Shown here: positions 11,940 to 23,689 of the stretch, piece after piece
Layout of the letters: each line of letters begins with the position of its first letter
Position numbering within the stretch: position 1 is the first letter of the stretch
Assembly: GCA_907163375.1 (NCBI GenBank)
Contig: CAJQUW010011299.1
Span: 124,001 to 188,000 of the forward strand
From: Prostheceraeus crozeri
Taxonomy: Eukaryota > Platyhelminthes > Polycladida > Euryleptidae
DNA length: 64,000 nt
Reading direction: 5' to 3'
Program-made: the position numbers and the translations under genes
Notes under the pieces: model-generated
Databases searched by the model: none
Seen by the model: only the letters and a program-made list of their open reading frames with translations
What the model was told of the DNA's origin: nothing

Positions 11940-12943
11940 TTCTTCTTCTTTATGTAATGTCCAGGAAAAAGAAATCACAGAATAAAGGATATAATATGGG
12001 GACCAGCTCTAGAGACTATCTCGAAACTTGATTTTAGAATTCCTACAAAATCTGTATTAAGGCAACATTTTTACTAATGTACATTACCATTGGAACCAGC
12101 AAGAAATTATTACGACTGACTATACTTTTGCACTTTTGAAGAGTAATGTTTTCGATCGTTTAATCACACAAAATAATACACAGGGATATATCAAGCTCCT
12201 ATTATCAGATATTTGACAGTTATATCCACTTTTATCAGTTATTGAATGTACTCTTCTAGATATATTCAAAAGCATAAACAGAGTTGCCACTGATAACCAT
12301 AGGACAAAGCTGTTATGCACTTATCAACTATCTAAGGCACTAATACAAACAAGTGAAGCCTGAAGGACACTTCAAGACAACGGAAATTTTCGCCTTCATA
12401 TCCTGGATTAATCGGTTCATGACCCGCAGCATTGTAATAGAAGGAACCAGACGGCCATGCAGACGTATTGTCAGAAACCCTTCAGTGTAAACTATCCGGT
12501 GTATCCCTGAAGACAATGCATAAAAGAAGAGAAAAGGTGTTGACGTGTTGCTTTTGATCAACATTCAAATTTCACATTATCCCGATCTCGTCGTCTATCC
12601 TTGTGCAGCTGCATCATTATTGAATCTTACAGCACAAATGAAAATTTTATGTGATCTTCTAACGCTCATATTTCTAGTATTAACTACGGAATATGATGAA
12701 AGTTGACAGTTACAAGAAGTCATTCAAGTAAATGAGCGACATATGCAGCTCCTCGATATCGTAATAATTCAATACAACAGACACGAATTACACACATGTG
12801 ATAAATCAACAAGATTATAGATCCGAAATCACGCACTTACTCGCACAAAGCTGATTGTTTTAGTTCCGGACAATTACGAGATATATTGACACAAGCAAAA
12901 TAGAAAGGGAGAAATACTAGAAAGCAGAATGCTTGTATAATGC
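11940..12943. other. No gene recognised; region upstream of YPEL
   Basis: Lies 5' of YPEL exon 1 on the minus strand and so may hold its promoter or untranslated exons. I cannot point to a specific motif. Confidence 0.35.
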
Positions 12944-12949
12944 AGGATA

Positions 12950-15183
12950 CAGGCCTGTGATTAGCCTATGAAAAAAATTGAGGATTTTTTGTGAAAAATT
13001 TGAGGAATGGAAACGGAGTCTAATATGACATTTGCAAGAAAACTACAAATTTTAGCACGGATTTTGGGCCACACTTCAAATCATGAAAGTCACAACGAAG
13101 AAAGTAACCGAAGGGTTGACCACACCACACTTTTTGAAGTTGTGTATATTGCGAAGGAATACTGACTTGGTCATAATCACTTCCCGCGTTGTTACGAAAT
13201 TAAGTTGTTCGCTCAAGTATTATCTGCTTAAAATGTGTCGAACAGAGGATGTCGGCTCAAGCTGCTGATATCGCTCTGCTTCACGCTATCGTCTCCAATT
13301 CAATGATGCTTGTCAGAATTGTATACTGTAATTTTTTGAGTGTAGGATATATCCTCAACCACATGCATCTGGGGCTTTGCAACGATTGATTTTTGCGGAC
13401 TTTAGACAAATTTGGGAGGAGAGTAACCCATAAGTATAGAAAGCTTAAATCGTTGACGGAATGCTTGTGACTTAAAAAAGTCAGTAATTTATCATGAAGG
13501 ATACGTCACATTACACACTAATTTATTAATATTACTTTATGCTACAAGTTTTGGTGGGTTTTGTTTACTTGTTAGCGTTTGATCATATCGCTCCGATCTA
13601 CATTCAAATGAACATGAATTCTCTCATACAACACAAAACAAGTGTCGGGAACAGGCTTGCCAGTTGAGTTGTTGGTCTCATGCAGGCAAAGAGTGAAAGA
13701 TTATCACCTCTATTCGCATGAAATTGCGCAGAGATATTGACGTCCACATCTTGCAGCAGACCCAGGTTGAAAATCTACCAACCCAGTACTATGTGGTTCA
13801 ATGTCTTAATTAATCTAAGTTCAAATACAACGATAAGCAATGTGTGCACTAGTTTCACACCAACCTGTGTTCAGCAAATTATGAAAACGATCTATACGTG
13901 AATAATTCATCCAGGATAAATGTCGGTCAGCAGACCCTGGAAAATGTAGCTGCAAAAGGCTCATGAGATAGCAGAGCTTCATACGCTTCCAACCCCCGCA
14001 CGCTAGTGACCAGGAGGCAGGTAGACACGAAATTTAGGGACCATCCGCTTTACACGTCGAATGTGTTCATGTTCAGCGGAAATAAAATGGAAGTGAGTGA
14101 GTGAAACAAACGCTTCAGTTGATAAGAGCACTGAAATCCAAGTGGGCTGGGCTACCTATATGTTATCATATAATGGATATGGAAGATCGATATCCTTAAG
14201 TTCTTTAAGAAGTACAGGCATGCATTTTGCAGCCATATAGTCGCACAAACAAGGTTGTGAAACAGGTCAAGATAATTAATGAAAATAATTGAATGTGCAT
14301 TTTATTGTTGAATTCTAAGCAATATTGTGAAATTAGAAGTAAAAAATTGCAGTGTTCAAATACACAATTTCTGTAGGTTGATCGCAGTGTTTCACTCATT
14401 AAATACGTGAAAGCATTTAATGAGTGAGTTCGACAGACAATAACTTCGGACAACTTTTCTGCTTAGCAAAATAAGTCCAGACGAACCGGAACATCTGCAG
14501 CCTTGCAGCTTGCAGAAATGAAAACAACATTCAACGTATTCAACGTAACTAAGTGCGTCAAGGGCAACAAAATTAAAAAAAACAAGCTACCGACTGGTTA
14601 ATTTTTGATGTGCTAAATATGACATGGCTAAAAGAAAATCATTATATCCTAAAATGTCTAGAAATTTTAAAATACTTACTAGAAGGACAAGCAAGGGTTC
14701 TCCTCTCATGTGGAATGAATTGGTGAGTAAGTCGCTCTTTGAAAATTATGTTTATCACTTATATATTGAAAAGATTCTATTTAACAGTCTGCCCATTCAG
14801 ATGATAAAAATGATAAAAGGACAGGTCTGTTTCCAATCTAGCTGGCACAGCGGGATTACGCTATCTAAAATCTACCAGGTGTGTGAGAGAAACGTTATTA
14901 AGTTATAAATCATGAGAGAAGAAAAAGAAGAGAAATAAATCATGAGTGATTCATGATTAGCAGCATGGATGTAGGGTACAAGTTACAGGATTCTATCTTA
15001 ACTTCTTGTTTGGAAGTTTACATATCATCGCCATTCGCCGAAAAACAACACATTATCCGACATTTAGTGTGTAGTGTGTCGTATTTGAGGAATTTCTCAT
15101 AGTTAAGCTATATTTGAGGAATTTTTGAGGATTTGAGGAGTAATAAACAAATTTGAGGAATTTGAGGAGTAATCACAGGCCTG
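12950..15183. mobile_element. Non-autonomous DNA transposon with 14-bp TIRs (hAT-like ends)
   Basis: Perfect inverted ends CAGGCCTGTGATTA lie at 12950-12963 and, reverse-complemented, at 15170-15183. The six bases AGGATA flank it directly on both sides (12944-12949 and 15184-15189), consistent with a target-site duplication. TTGAGGA units crowd both ends (about 12,978-13,010 and 15,090-15,170), like the subterminal transposase-binding repeats of hAT elements. The hAT family usually duplicates 8 bp, so the 6-bp match leaves the assignment open. No transposase frame was recognised in the 2.2-kb interior. Confidence 0.65.
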
Positions 15184-15189
15184 AGGATA

Positions 15190-18100
15190 TTTGTCTTTTA
15201 TGTGTGATCTTACCTTGTAGATAATATGTGACACATCTCAACGCACTCGCTTGATATCTTTTGGAGCAGCGAGAGTAACTTCTAGCATACATGTATAACA
15301 TGCACAATTTGTGATATGCGCAGGCAGTAGAAAAGTTTATCTAAAATCATGAAAATCACAATACACACGCTACGCAATTATGAAATAGGCAAAACATTAC
15401 ACATGACAAAAGCAAATGAGGTCACACGATGCAATTAAAAATATAATCATACTTTTTGAATTATAGAAAAAATTAAAAATTCATAATTTTGAATTATAAA
15501 GCACCATTGGTCAGGCAGAGCTCACTACTGCTGGCAAACTCTATAGGTTTTAACCTAGTCTTCCACTTTTCTAAATGGTGCATGCCACATTTTACAACTA
15601 AAAAAATGTTAGCAGATTGTCATCTTAGAAGGACAAGGATTAGACAATTCATAGCTAATCATGACATCGCAAGATATCGTACTACGCAGCCTTGACTTCT
15701 CTTGGAATTAAACACTGTGATGATCCAAGGAAAAATAATGCCAAGCACACACTTGCAAGAGAAGGATGCTTCAATCAATAATGTAATGAATATAGTTGGC
15801 CAGTTTGTTCGGGAGAAAATTTTTTAGCAGCAAAAAATTTTTAAAAAAATTTCTATGAATTGAAATTGTTGTCTTTACTTCACAGCTTTTCAGCATGCTT
15901 AGTAGATATCTACGTCTCACTTTGAACTATGCGGGTTCTCTTCGAGGTTGAGGAGCTATGGAGTTTAACAAGGAACATTTCCAAGCTTACAAGCTTCTCA
16001 AATCGTAACGTTGCAATCCTGTGAAAGTTTTTACCACTTCAGTAGAATTCCTTTTCCGAATGCAAGTTTCCGAAGGGTACAAACGATTTATGGAGGAAAG
16101 CTTTTTTCGAAGCACCGACTATCGTGCGCTAAGAAGGCGCCAATGCTTCGGCCTTTTCTTACGGGCGATTGAAAAAGCATGTGTCGATAATGGTGTGCCG
16201 TACCGACCAAACGGTGAGATAACGTAAAGAAATCGTTCGTGCCATTGATGAATATTAATAATGGTAAACATCCTTGTCAATTGAACAGTGGTGACACGTC
16301 CTATCAAGATTGAATAATGTATGGTTGAAGGAGAAGTTTTGACAGATGGCGGTTTCTTTTGTAACGCACACATCAATATTTGGCACTAGTAACTTTCGAA
16401 GTGTAATTTCTATGGATTGATAGTGAATGTATATATATATATGAGTGTCTTCCATATTCTCACCTATCATAAATTATAAGCATATTGTTTGCTTCTCTCG
16501 GATAAATATTGTATAGAAATATCGTAGCGCACACACCAAATTGAGCCCCAATTTTCGTCAGCCGTGGAAAACTAGAAAATTCTGCTCGATTACTTACGTT
16601 ATAGACTTATGTCAGTTTTGTTGTCAATTTTGCCATATTTCTTAGTTGCACAGATTTCAGGAATGATTCCCGCAACTATCAATTGCTTATTTGTTTTTGA
16701 CAAGGTTAAAAATTCAATCGTAACGCACACACTTTATTTCGTCCCAATTGTTTTTGAAAATCATGCTGATACTGGTGAATTCCTTTTCGAGAAGTTGGTA
16801 GAATAGTTCCCAGAGTTCCTACGGCTTGTGAAAGTTTGCAAACGTTTGTGAATTGGAAAAGAAGTTTGTGAATTTCACGATTTTTCAGATAGGTTTGTGA
16901 AAGTTTGTGAAAGCATAACTAATCACACAATTTTTCACAAGGTAAGAACAAAATCGCTCCTTCAATTTGAAGACGATTTTATATTTGTTTCCAAAGTAAA
17001 ATTCCCCGACGAGTTTCCTCTTGATGGATGGTCTCAAGAAGTGATGAGACAACGAAAGCGCTTAACTGAATCTCTGAGGACGATTTGCTTTCACGACTTT
17101 ATGCAACATGAAGCCTTTCCGTGTCATTAAATTCGATTGTTCGTCATAAAGTCATAAAAGTCGTGAAAAATAAAAGCTTCACGAAAATCATAAATTAATT
17201 TGTGTCATGTCCTTTGTCCAAATGTTGACGTCTTTTGAATCGGAACTATTGCAGCAACTTAAATCCAAGTTTGGAACCACGTTCTTGGAAATAGGATCAT
17301 GCCCCTTGCACAAAATGCGTGAATGCTTCAAGAAAGATGTGAAGACACTTGATGAGTTGGACATCCAGCGATTCATTGCAGATCTGAGAATGTACACAAA
17401 GTTATATCGATGAAATAACTGGTTTACCACATAATTTATATTTCGGCTTGTTTCCTCACAGTAGCTAAGCCATAAGCCATCCTTACTTCAACTTTTTGGA
17501 TCAATGAGAATGCTTGAAACTGCATTTTCTCAAATATCTTCCGTCACAGAAAAAAATTAAAAGTGCTGTCTATTCAGGTGACCTCTACGAACGGTTCTCC
17601 GCAACACTTCATCGCAAGTTGCATACATAGCTTTCTTGACATTCATGAACCAACATTCTGAGGTTCTGAGGCACTATAGCTGAATTTCCAAAGAAGATAA
17701 CATATGATTCATGACTTGCATGCAGCGCTGACATCTCTTACCGGAATTGATGTAGAAGTTTGTCATTAATTGGGCAAAAATCAATGCAACAAGGCCATGT
17801 CATTAAGAATTAAGTTTGTGAAAGTTACGTGGAGAAATTCAAGCTTGCATATGTTGATGTCATTGTGGTAGCTGTTTGCAACTTACGAAGGTCTGTGTTT
17901 TGAATACATTGTGTAGAAAGATGCAAGCATGCTTCACCCAGATGGCCGTCATGATCCGAATTCTCTACCCTCAGTATCCCATTTGTCCCTAACATATCTG
18001 GAACGACTGGTCTGTTTTGAGCACTACATTCACACGTTCGGCTGAACTACCAGGATCTGAGATGAAACGAGGACTGAATTGGTACTTTGTCAGGTTGAAG

Positions 18101-18275
18101 CCGACATACCATCGTCCCTCCGATGTCCAAATGAATTACGAGAAAAGCCTCAAAATGCATACACATATTAGATACGTGTTCCCGAAGAACGTCACAATAA
18201 ATCATCAGGTTCACTTCATTCTGCACGAGCACAAGCTTTCAAAGAACTTCACGCTACGTAAAATGACTTTAACCT
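15190..18275. other. No gene recognised; repeat-derived AT-rich sequence
   Basis: Frames of 60-80 residues occur (for example 16021-16227, 16897-17130 and 17207-17413) but I do not recognise any as a family. TTTGTGAA units recur at 16,820-16,925. A GTAACGCACACA-type block recurs from 16,363 onward (see findings). These suggest decayed transposons. Confidence 0.4.
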
Positions 18276-18278
18276 TAA

Positions 18279-19022
18279 TTGAGGCATGTAAAATTGACCG
18301 GTTTATGCAAACTCATTTGCGAGAGATGTGTTAAGTCGGTAAGAGACGATGTGGTGGAAACTGAGGAGCAGTGCGAAGGTATAGAGACAGTAGATGGATT
18401 CTGCATTTTGGGGAGCATAATGAATGCAAAGGGAGGATGCGAGGCGGAAGTAACAGCGAGAGTACGGCTTGGATGGATGAAATTTCGAGAGATAGGTGAA
18501 CTGTTACTTGGATGTAGATTCTCACTGAAAATGAAAGGGATAGTATATCGGAGTTGCGCAAGGCCATTCATGGTAGTGAGACTTGGTGCTTGCGAGAGGT
18601 TGAAATGAATATTTTGAGGACTAAGAGGGCGACGATCAGAGCAATGTGTGGGACGAAACTCATGGAGAGAAAGAATAGCAACGTTTTGATGAGAATGCTT
18701 AGGTTGAATGACGAAATCGGGCAGTTGGCGAAATCGAATGCAGTCCGCTGGTACGGTCACGTTTTGTGGAGGGAAGAGGGCGACATTCTCTAGAAGGCAC
18801 TTTTCTTTGAAGTTCAGAGACAGCGGAAGAGGGACCGGCCAAGACGCATGTGGCGAAAACAACTTGAGGAAGAGGTGAAGAAGATCGGATTTAGAAAAGA
18901 TGCCCAAAACAGGTCAAATGGAGAGCTGTGAGAAGGGTTTCTGTGCTATGAGGTACATCTGACCACCCTCGCTCGTCGGAGACAAAACCGGATTCAAACT
19001 GGTTTGATGATGATGATGATGA
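18279..19022 (+). pseudogene. LINE ORF2 C-terminal fragment with (TGATGA)n tail
   Basis: Frames 18279-18608 and 18554-18793, and their continuation to about 18,960, carry the C-terminal signature of a LINE ORF2 protein. The blocks are GFCILGSIMNAKGGCEAEV, SETWCLREVEMNILR, IRAMCGTKLMERKN, VRWYGHVLWREE and RQRKRDRPRRMWRKQLEEE. The copy ends in a short TGATGA repeat (19,008-19,021), a typical simple 3' tail of CR1/L2-like elements. The reverse-transcriptase core is absent (5' truncation) and the frame changes once. Confidence 0.8.
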
Positions 19023-19379
19023 ACTCAAGCACAAATCAATTAACAAATACACGGAATTCAATTTTTCGTAAACCACACACAGCTCATTTTTTCTTAACGC
19101 ACACACATTATCTGATTGAGTTCAGCAGGTCCTGTATTCGGACTAGTTGGTACAAACTGAAGAATTACAGTATTTGAATGGTTTAATAACTAGAGATTTT
19201 ACTTTAGCGCTCTGACCATTTTGCACACTTTCTTCACAGAACTAAATGTGTTTTTTTCTGTAACACACACACAAATCATATAACTGTGTCACATATTTAA
19301 TATCCGATTCGATCATCAGCGTTTGTGCTGGTCGGTCGGATTTGCAAGCGCTCGCGTGAAATTTGTTCATCGCGGCGTT

Positions 19380-20770
19380 GACTGCTAGCTGGCTTGTGTC
19401 GATATGTTCACCGTGCGTACATCTAACATCATCCGAATGTCCAGGCGTCAATACTCTCGCGAAGCTATTATGTCAATGAGATCGGTGACCTTGCTACCCA
19501 GGAGCATTAGACGGAGATTGTGGTTGTACAAAATTTTAAGAGCACCTTCAACTCGGCGTAGTACTAATATATTCAGTGATGCAGTTAAATCAATACCTGA
19601 ACGCATTACTACATCCTTGTGTACAGCCAAAGTGACTCCATCTCACCATCAGCATTCGCGTCAACGATTTCTGCGCGTTTTGCCACGCACGGACCGTCAT
19701 CAACTTCGGGCTTCAAAATGTTTGAATTTTGGGTTGCTCAATGTCCGATCGCTCATTAACAAAGTCGACGATGTTGTTGAACTATGTCGTGATCATTCTG
19801 TCCATGTCTTCCTTGTGACCGAATCGTGCCATGTCTCAGATTCAGCCTGCATTGATCGACTTTGCCAGCTTGGGTACAACGTCATAGATCGTCCTAGACC
19901 AAGATCTGACTCTCAACTGAACACTATGAGAGTAAACCACGGTGGACTCGTTGCCTTCTCTAGTAACAATATTAGACTCACCACCATTCGACTCCGCATG
20001 TCTTCAACTACTTTTGAGCATCTGTATTTTCGTGTTACCAGCCATTCTTCATCCATCGTAGTCCTACTCGTCTATCGGACTGGAGGAAAATCATCGCTAT
20101 TCTTTGAAGAACTTGCAAACATCCTCGATTGTGTAGCTACGTACTCGGCACCATTAACTGTCGCTGGGGACTTCAACATCCATATTGAATAAGACAATGA
20201 TGCCAATGCGCAAAGATTCCTCGATATCATGTCTACTTACGGACTATCTTGTAGGGTCCAGCAAGCCACTCACAATATGGAAGGTAGCCTACTCTCGATC
20301 TTGTCTTCACGACCAGCTCATGTCCATAAACAGTCTCTGTGACGGATCCCGACATCTCCGATCACTTTTTCTTGTTGTGGAAAACTATCTTACAACTTCC
20401 TCCGCTGATTTACGTCACAACGACATATCATCCGTGGAATAAACTTTGCATCACTAATTTTCGTATTTGTCTGAAAAACTCCATCCTCGCCGAACCAGAA
20501 AAAAATTGTGATATGAATGCCGATCAACTCGCTGACATCTATGACGAAACCATTCAAAGTATTCTTAATCAACTTCTTCCATTGAAAAATGCAAGGTGCC
20601 CTCGAAGAATGTCCAGCCCATGGTACGATGATGAAAGTCGCACATTGAATAAGTTTATTCGGAAAATCGAACGCTATCTGTCCAGATGCCTTTCCAAACC
20701 ACCAGAGCTTATTCGCCTACACCAAGTTGCTACTTTCAAGTGATTTTAGAATGATTCAATCGTTGCGGAA
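19380..20770 (+). pseudogene. LINE ORF2 N-terminal part: AP endonuclease domain
   Basis: The long frame 19404-20192 opens a LINE ORF2. A basic leader (MRSVTLLPRSIRRRLW) is followed by the endonuclease/exonuclease/phosphatase fold: LNVRSLINKVDDVVEL, LVTESCH, GYNVIDRPRPR, VNHGGLVAFSS, VVLLVYRTGGKSS and VAGDFNIH (the catalytic Asp/Asn motif). After a stop and frame changes it continues with PDISDHFFLLW (the SDH motif) and the linker block RRMSSPWYDDESRTLNKFIRKIERY (20,600-20,690). The reverse transcriptase is missing; the sequence stops at the TIR of the next transposon. Its subtype resembles the LINE at 9955-10830, so the two may be halves of the same family. Confidence 0.8.
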
Positions 20771-23333
20771 CATAATATCTGGAGCTTGGTGCTAAAAGGG
20801 CCTATGTCCAATTTGATCGATTTTGAGATTTACACACCACTATATAGTGTGACTTGATATGCAGCTTCTGTGTGATTATCATTCCCGAATGACCCAATCC
20901 TGCTTCACCAAATAAAATTTCCAAATGCCTATGTCCAAGCAACTGCAACAAGCTTTAGTGCTAAAAGGGCCTATGTCCTTGAAAATCTTATGTGAGTGCT
21001 ATTGCACTGCAGTGAGAGGCTATTATCGAAAACCATGTGTGTGGACAGCTCAGAAGCTTGTCGTCATTGTCAGCAGAAGCTTCGATTCCCCTTCTTTGCT
21101 CCACTATGATTGGCATTATGAAGAGACGTCGAATATCGCTTGATAATATCGTCGAATTGTGTGTCCATTCGTCGTCCGAAGACAATGAATCACTTGACTC
21201 TGATGCTGAGAATACACTACCTCAGCCCGATCATCAAAGCCCTAATGAAATTCCCACATCACCAGTAACTGAGACCATTGAACGTCGAAGAAGTAGAAAG
21301 AGACTTCGGTGGCCTTCGACGTGGAGAAGAAACGTTATTAAGTCACAAAGAGCGCAAGGACTGAAGTATGTAAATCATAGTGGAAAGATCGTGATTGAGA
21401 AGACTATGGCAGTCCATGTGGGGAAGCGTGTCGCATGAAAATGTTATGAAGCAGTAATTGAAGAAAACAGAGAAAATATTTTTAGTGACTTTTACGAACA
21501 TTCCTCTGAGCAGCAAGACCAACTGTTGGCTAGCTGATCGAGGAGACTACAAAGCTGCGAGAACGAATGAGAATCGATTCACATAATGCAAGCAGACGAC
21601 CCTTTACAAGAAAATATTATCTTCTAGTTGAAGTCAGCCAACTGAAGCTTGTCTGCCTATGTTCTGCGCTACTTTTGGAATATCACGGAAAAAGGCAAGG
21701 GTAATTTCTGAAAGAAAGAGATTCAGTGGTAGCAGCAATATCATCCCAAAAGACAAGAGAGGCAGGCATGGTCAGCAGCCAAAAATCGCGGAAGTGGATC
21801 TTGACAATATTCGTGATCACATTAAGATGTTTCCAGCATACGAAAGTCATTACAGTCGTGAAAAATCTACGAAAAAGTACCTGAACCCTCATCTATCCAT
21901 CGAGCATATGTATCGGCTTTATGAAGAACACTGTGAAGCAAAGAACATCCCACCACAAAAAAAGCCATCTTTATCGAAAAATCTTCGTCGAGGAGTTCAA
22001 TTTATCATTTCACCCACCAGCTAGCGACACATGTGAAAAATGCGATGCATTTAAAGCTTCGTTAATTGATGCGACGAACGAAGAGAAGGTACAGATCGAA
22101 CAGGCAAGGAGTGCACATCACGCGGAAGCAGAACTTGCCTACTCTTTGAAACGCAATGATAAAATTGAATCTTCGACTTCACAACATGTGGTGACAGCTT
22201 CATTCGATCTGCAAAAAGTTCTTCAGTGTCCCTTCATCCAAACGGGTATAGCCTTCTACAAGCGGCAGCTGGCCGTGTATAATTCAACAGTTATGAAACA
22301 CACAACAACAAATCCCGGTCAATTTGTTATATGTGGGACCAAACCATAGCTGGACGGGGCTCACAAGAAATTGGATCGTGTCTACTAAGATACATCGACA
22401 GCCTTCCATCTTCAGTGAAAGATGTTCGCCTGTGGAGTGACAGCTGCGGAGGCCAAAATCGAAACATGCAAGTTTCTGCGATGCTCATGAGTGCTGCAGC
22501 ATCACGAGGTATACAGATAACGCAGAGATTCCTCATTCCGGGCCACACACTCATGGAGGCAGATACTATTCATGCCGCTATAGAAAGACAGAAAAAGGCC
22601 ACCAATTCAATTATCGAGATACCAAGAGACTGGTATAATATTGTACGTAGAATTCCCCGGAAACCAAGAATCCAAGTTGTTGAAATGCATCAGGATCATT
22701 TCAAAAATTCGAAGAATCTGTTCCAAGGTCCCCTTGTGAAAAGGAAGCATGACATTGAAGGAAAACCAGTAAACTGGCTGACTGTGAGGGAGTTGCAGTA
22801 CAACTCAGAAGCAGGTATCTTTACATACCGCTCGTCTTTCGACTCTGAATCTGCTCCATGTGAAGTGGATTTTCGTAGAAAGGCCAAAGGAAGACCACTA
22901 TTATGGAATTTGGAATCGCTTTACAATGAACAAAGACCTGTCACTCCAAACGTCTTGACTGACCTCCAAGATCTTCTACCATATATTTCTCGTTCATCGC
23001 AATACTTTTATCAAATTCTGACTGCAGGGGAAGCAGTGGATGAATAGTAGCACTTCGCCAACTGACTCATCTTTAGTGCTAAAAGGGCGTAAGTCCAGGA
23101 TTTTCACTACAATCAACTTTTTGATGCATCGTATTTCCGCTGAATAAAGAGAAAATTTGTTTACAAACGATGGTTTTATATCATAAATATGCCAAGGTAC
23201 ATAAACGATGGCATTTATATTGGAGTTTTGGCTTTACCTAATTTTCAGAGACAATCTAAATCTTATATTCCAATTTACGGGAAACAGTGTTTTTGGACAT
23301 AGGCCCTTTTAGCACCAAGCTCCAGATATTATG
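20771..23333 (+). mobile_element. DDE-type DNA transposon with perfect 41-bp TIRs (Sola-like?)
   Basis: Positions 20771-20811 and 23293-23333 are perfect reverse complements over 41 bp, starting CATAATATCTGGAGCTTGGT. The core GTGCTAAAAGGGC recurs as a direct copy near 20,957 and again near 23,075, so each end carries a TIR copy plus a subterminal copy. The interior encodes one transposase-like protein in broken frames. A flanking direct repeat is ambiguous: if the outer bases are host sequence, an ATAT duplication is possible (CTGGAG... ...CTCCAG). Perfect TIRs suggest fairly recent insertion. Confidence 0.85.
21118..23047 (+). pseudogene. Transposase-like protein of the 41-bp-TIR element, frame-broken
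   Basis: Four plus-strand blocks lie in order: 21118-21438 (basic RRRSRKRLRWPSTWRRNVIK, then a KYVNHSGKIV block), 21659-22024 (KDKRGRHGQQPKI), 21921-22349 (DTCEKCDAF, with a zinc-knuckle-like CxxC) and 22331-23047. The last block carries RLWSDSCGGQNRN and PGHTLMEADTIHAAIE, paired motifs seen in a broad animal family of DDE transposase-like proteins; the Asp and Glu are plausible metal ligands. The order matches one protein of roughly 600 residues. It is split by about three frame changes near 21,440-21,650, 22,000 and 22,340. Superfamily Sola is my best guess, not proven. The 3' part is intact to the stop at 23,047. Confidence 0.7.
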
Positions 23334-23558
23334 GCACACAAGCTTCTATTACGTGGTGTTTGATGTTCTAATGAGATTTCACGCAATATAAAATATTTGT
23401 ATTACAAATTACACCTCAAACCACTTCAAAATGTACATTAAAAATGGTACCGCTATTTTACATGTGATTGTCATAATATATGGAATTTCAGTGTAGCATG
23501 CTTGAGAATTCCCTAAATTATATTTTGAGTCTATTGCACTTCATGAAATACATAGTAT

Positions 23559-23655
23559 ATTAATATCTTCATCATTTTACTATATTTCAATATAGTAAAA
23601 TGATAATATAGTTAAATGATATAGTAAAGTATAGTAAAATGATGAAAATATTAAT
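23559..23655. repeat. AT-rich inverted repeat
   Basis: Arms of about 25 bp (23559-23584 and 23631-23655, core TATAGTAAAATGATGAA) match in reverse complement with one mismatch. A second inner copy of ATAGTAAAATGAT lies in the loop. It would extrude a strong AT-rich hairpin. Confidence 0.7.
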
Positions 23656-23689
23656 AGTGAAGATATTTCAGGGAGTAATCGATGATGGT

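Noticed and set aside
16021-17413. Three short plus-strand frames as host exons
   Set aside because: No recognisable family and no consistent splice borders; probably decayed transposon sequence.
18275-18907. 210-residue minus-strand frame
   Set aside because: Opposite strand of the LINE C-terminal fragment; low-complexity Ser/Pro/Leu content and no family motif.
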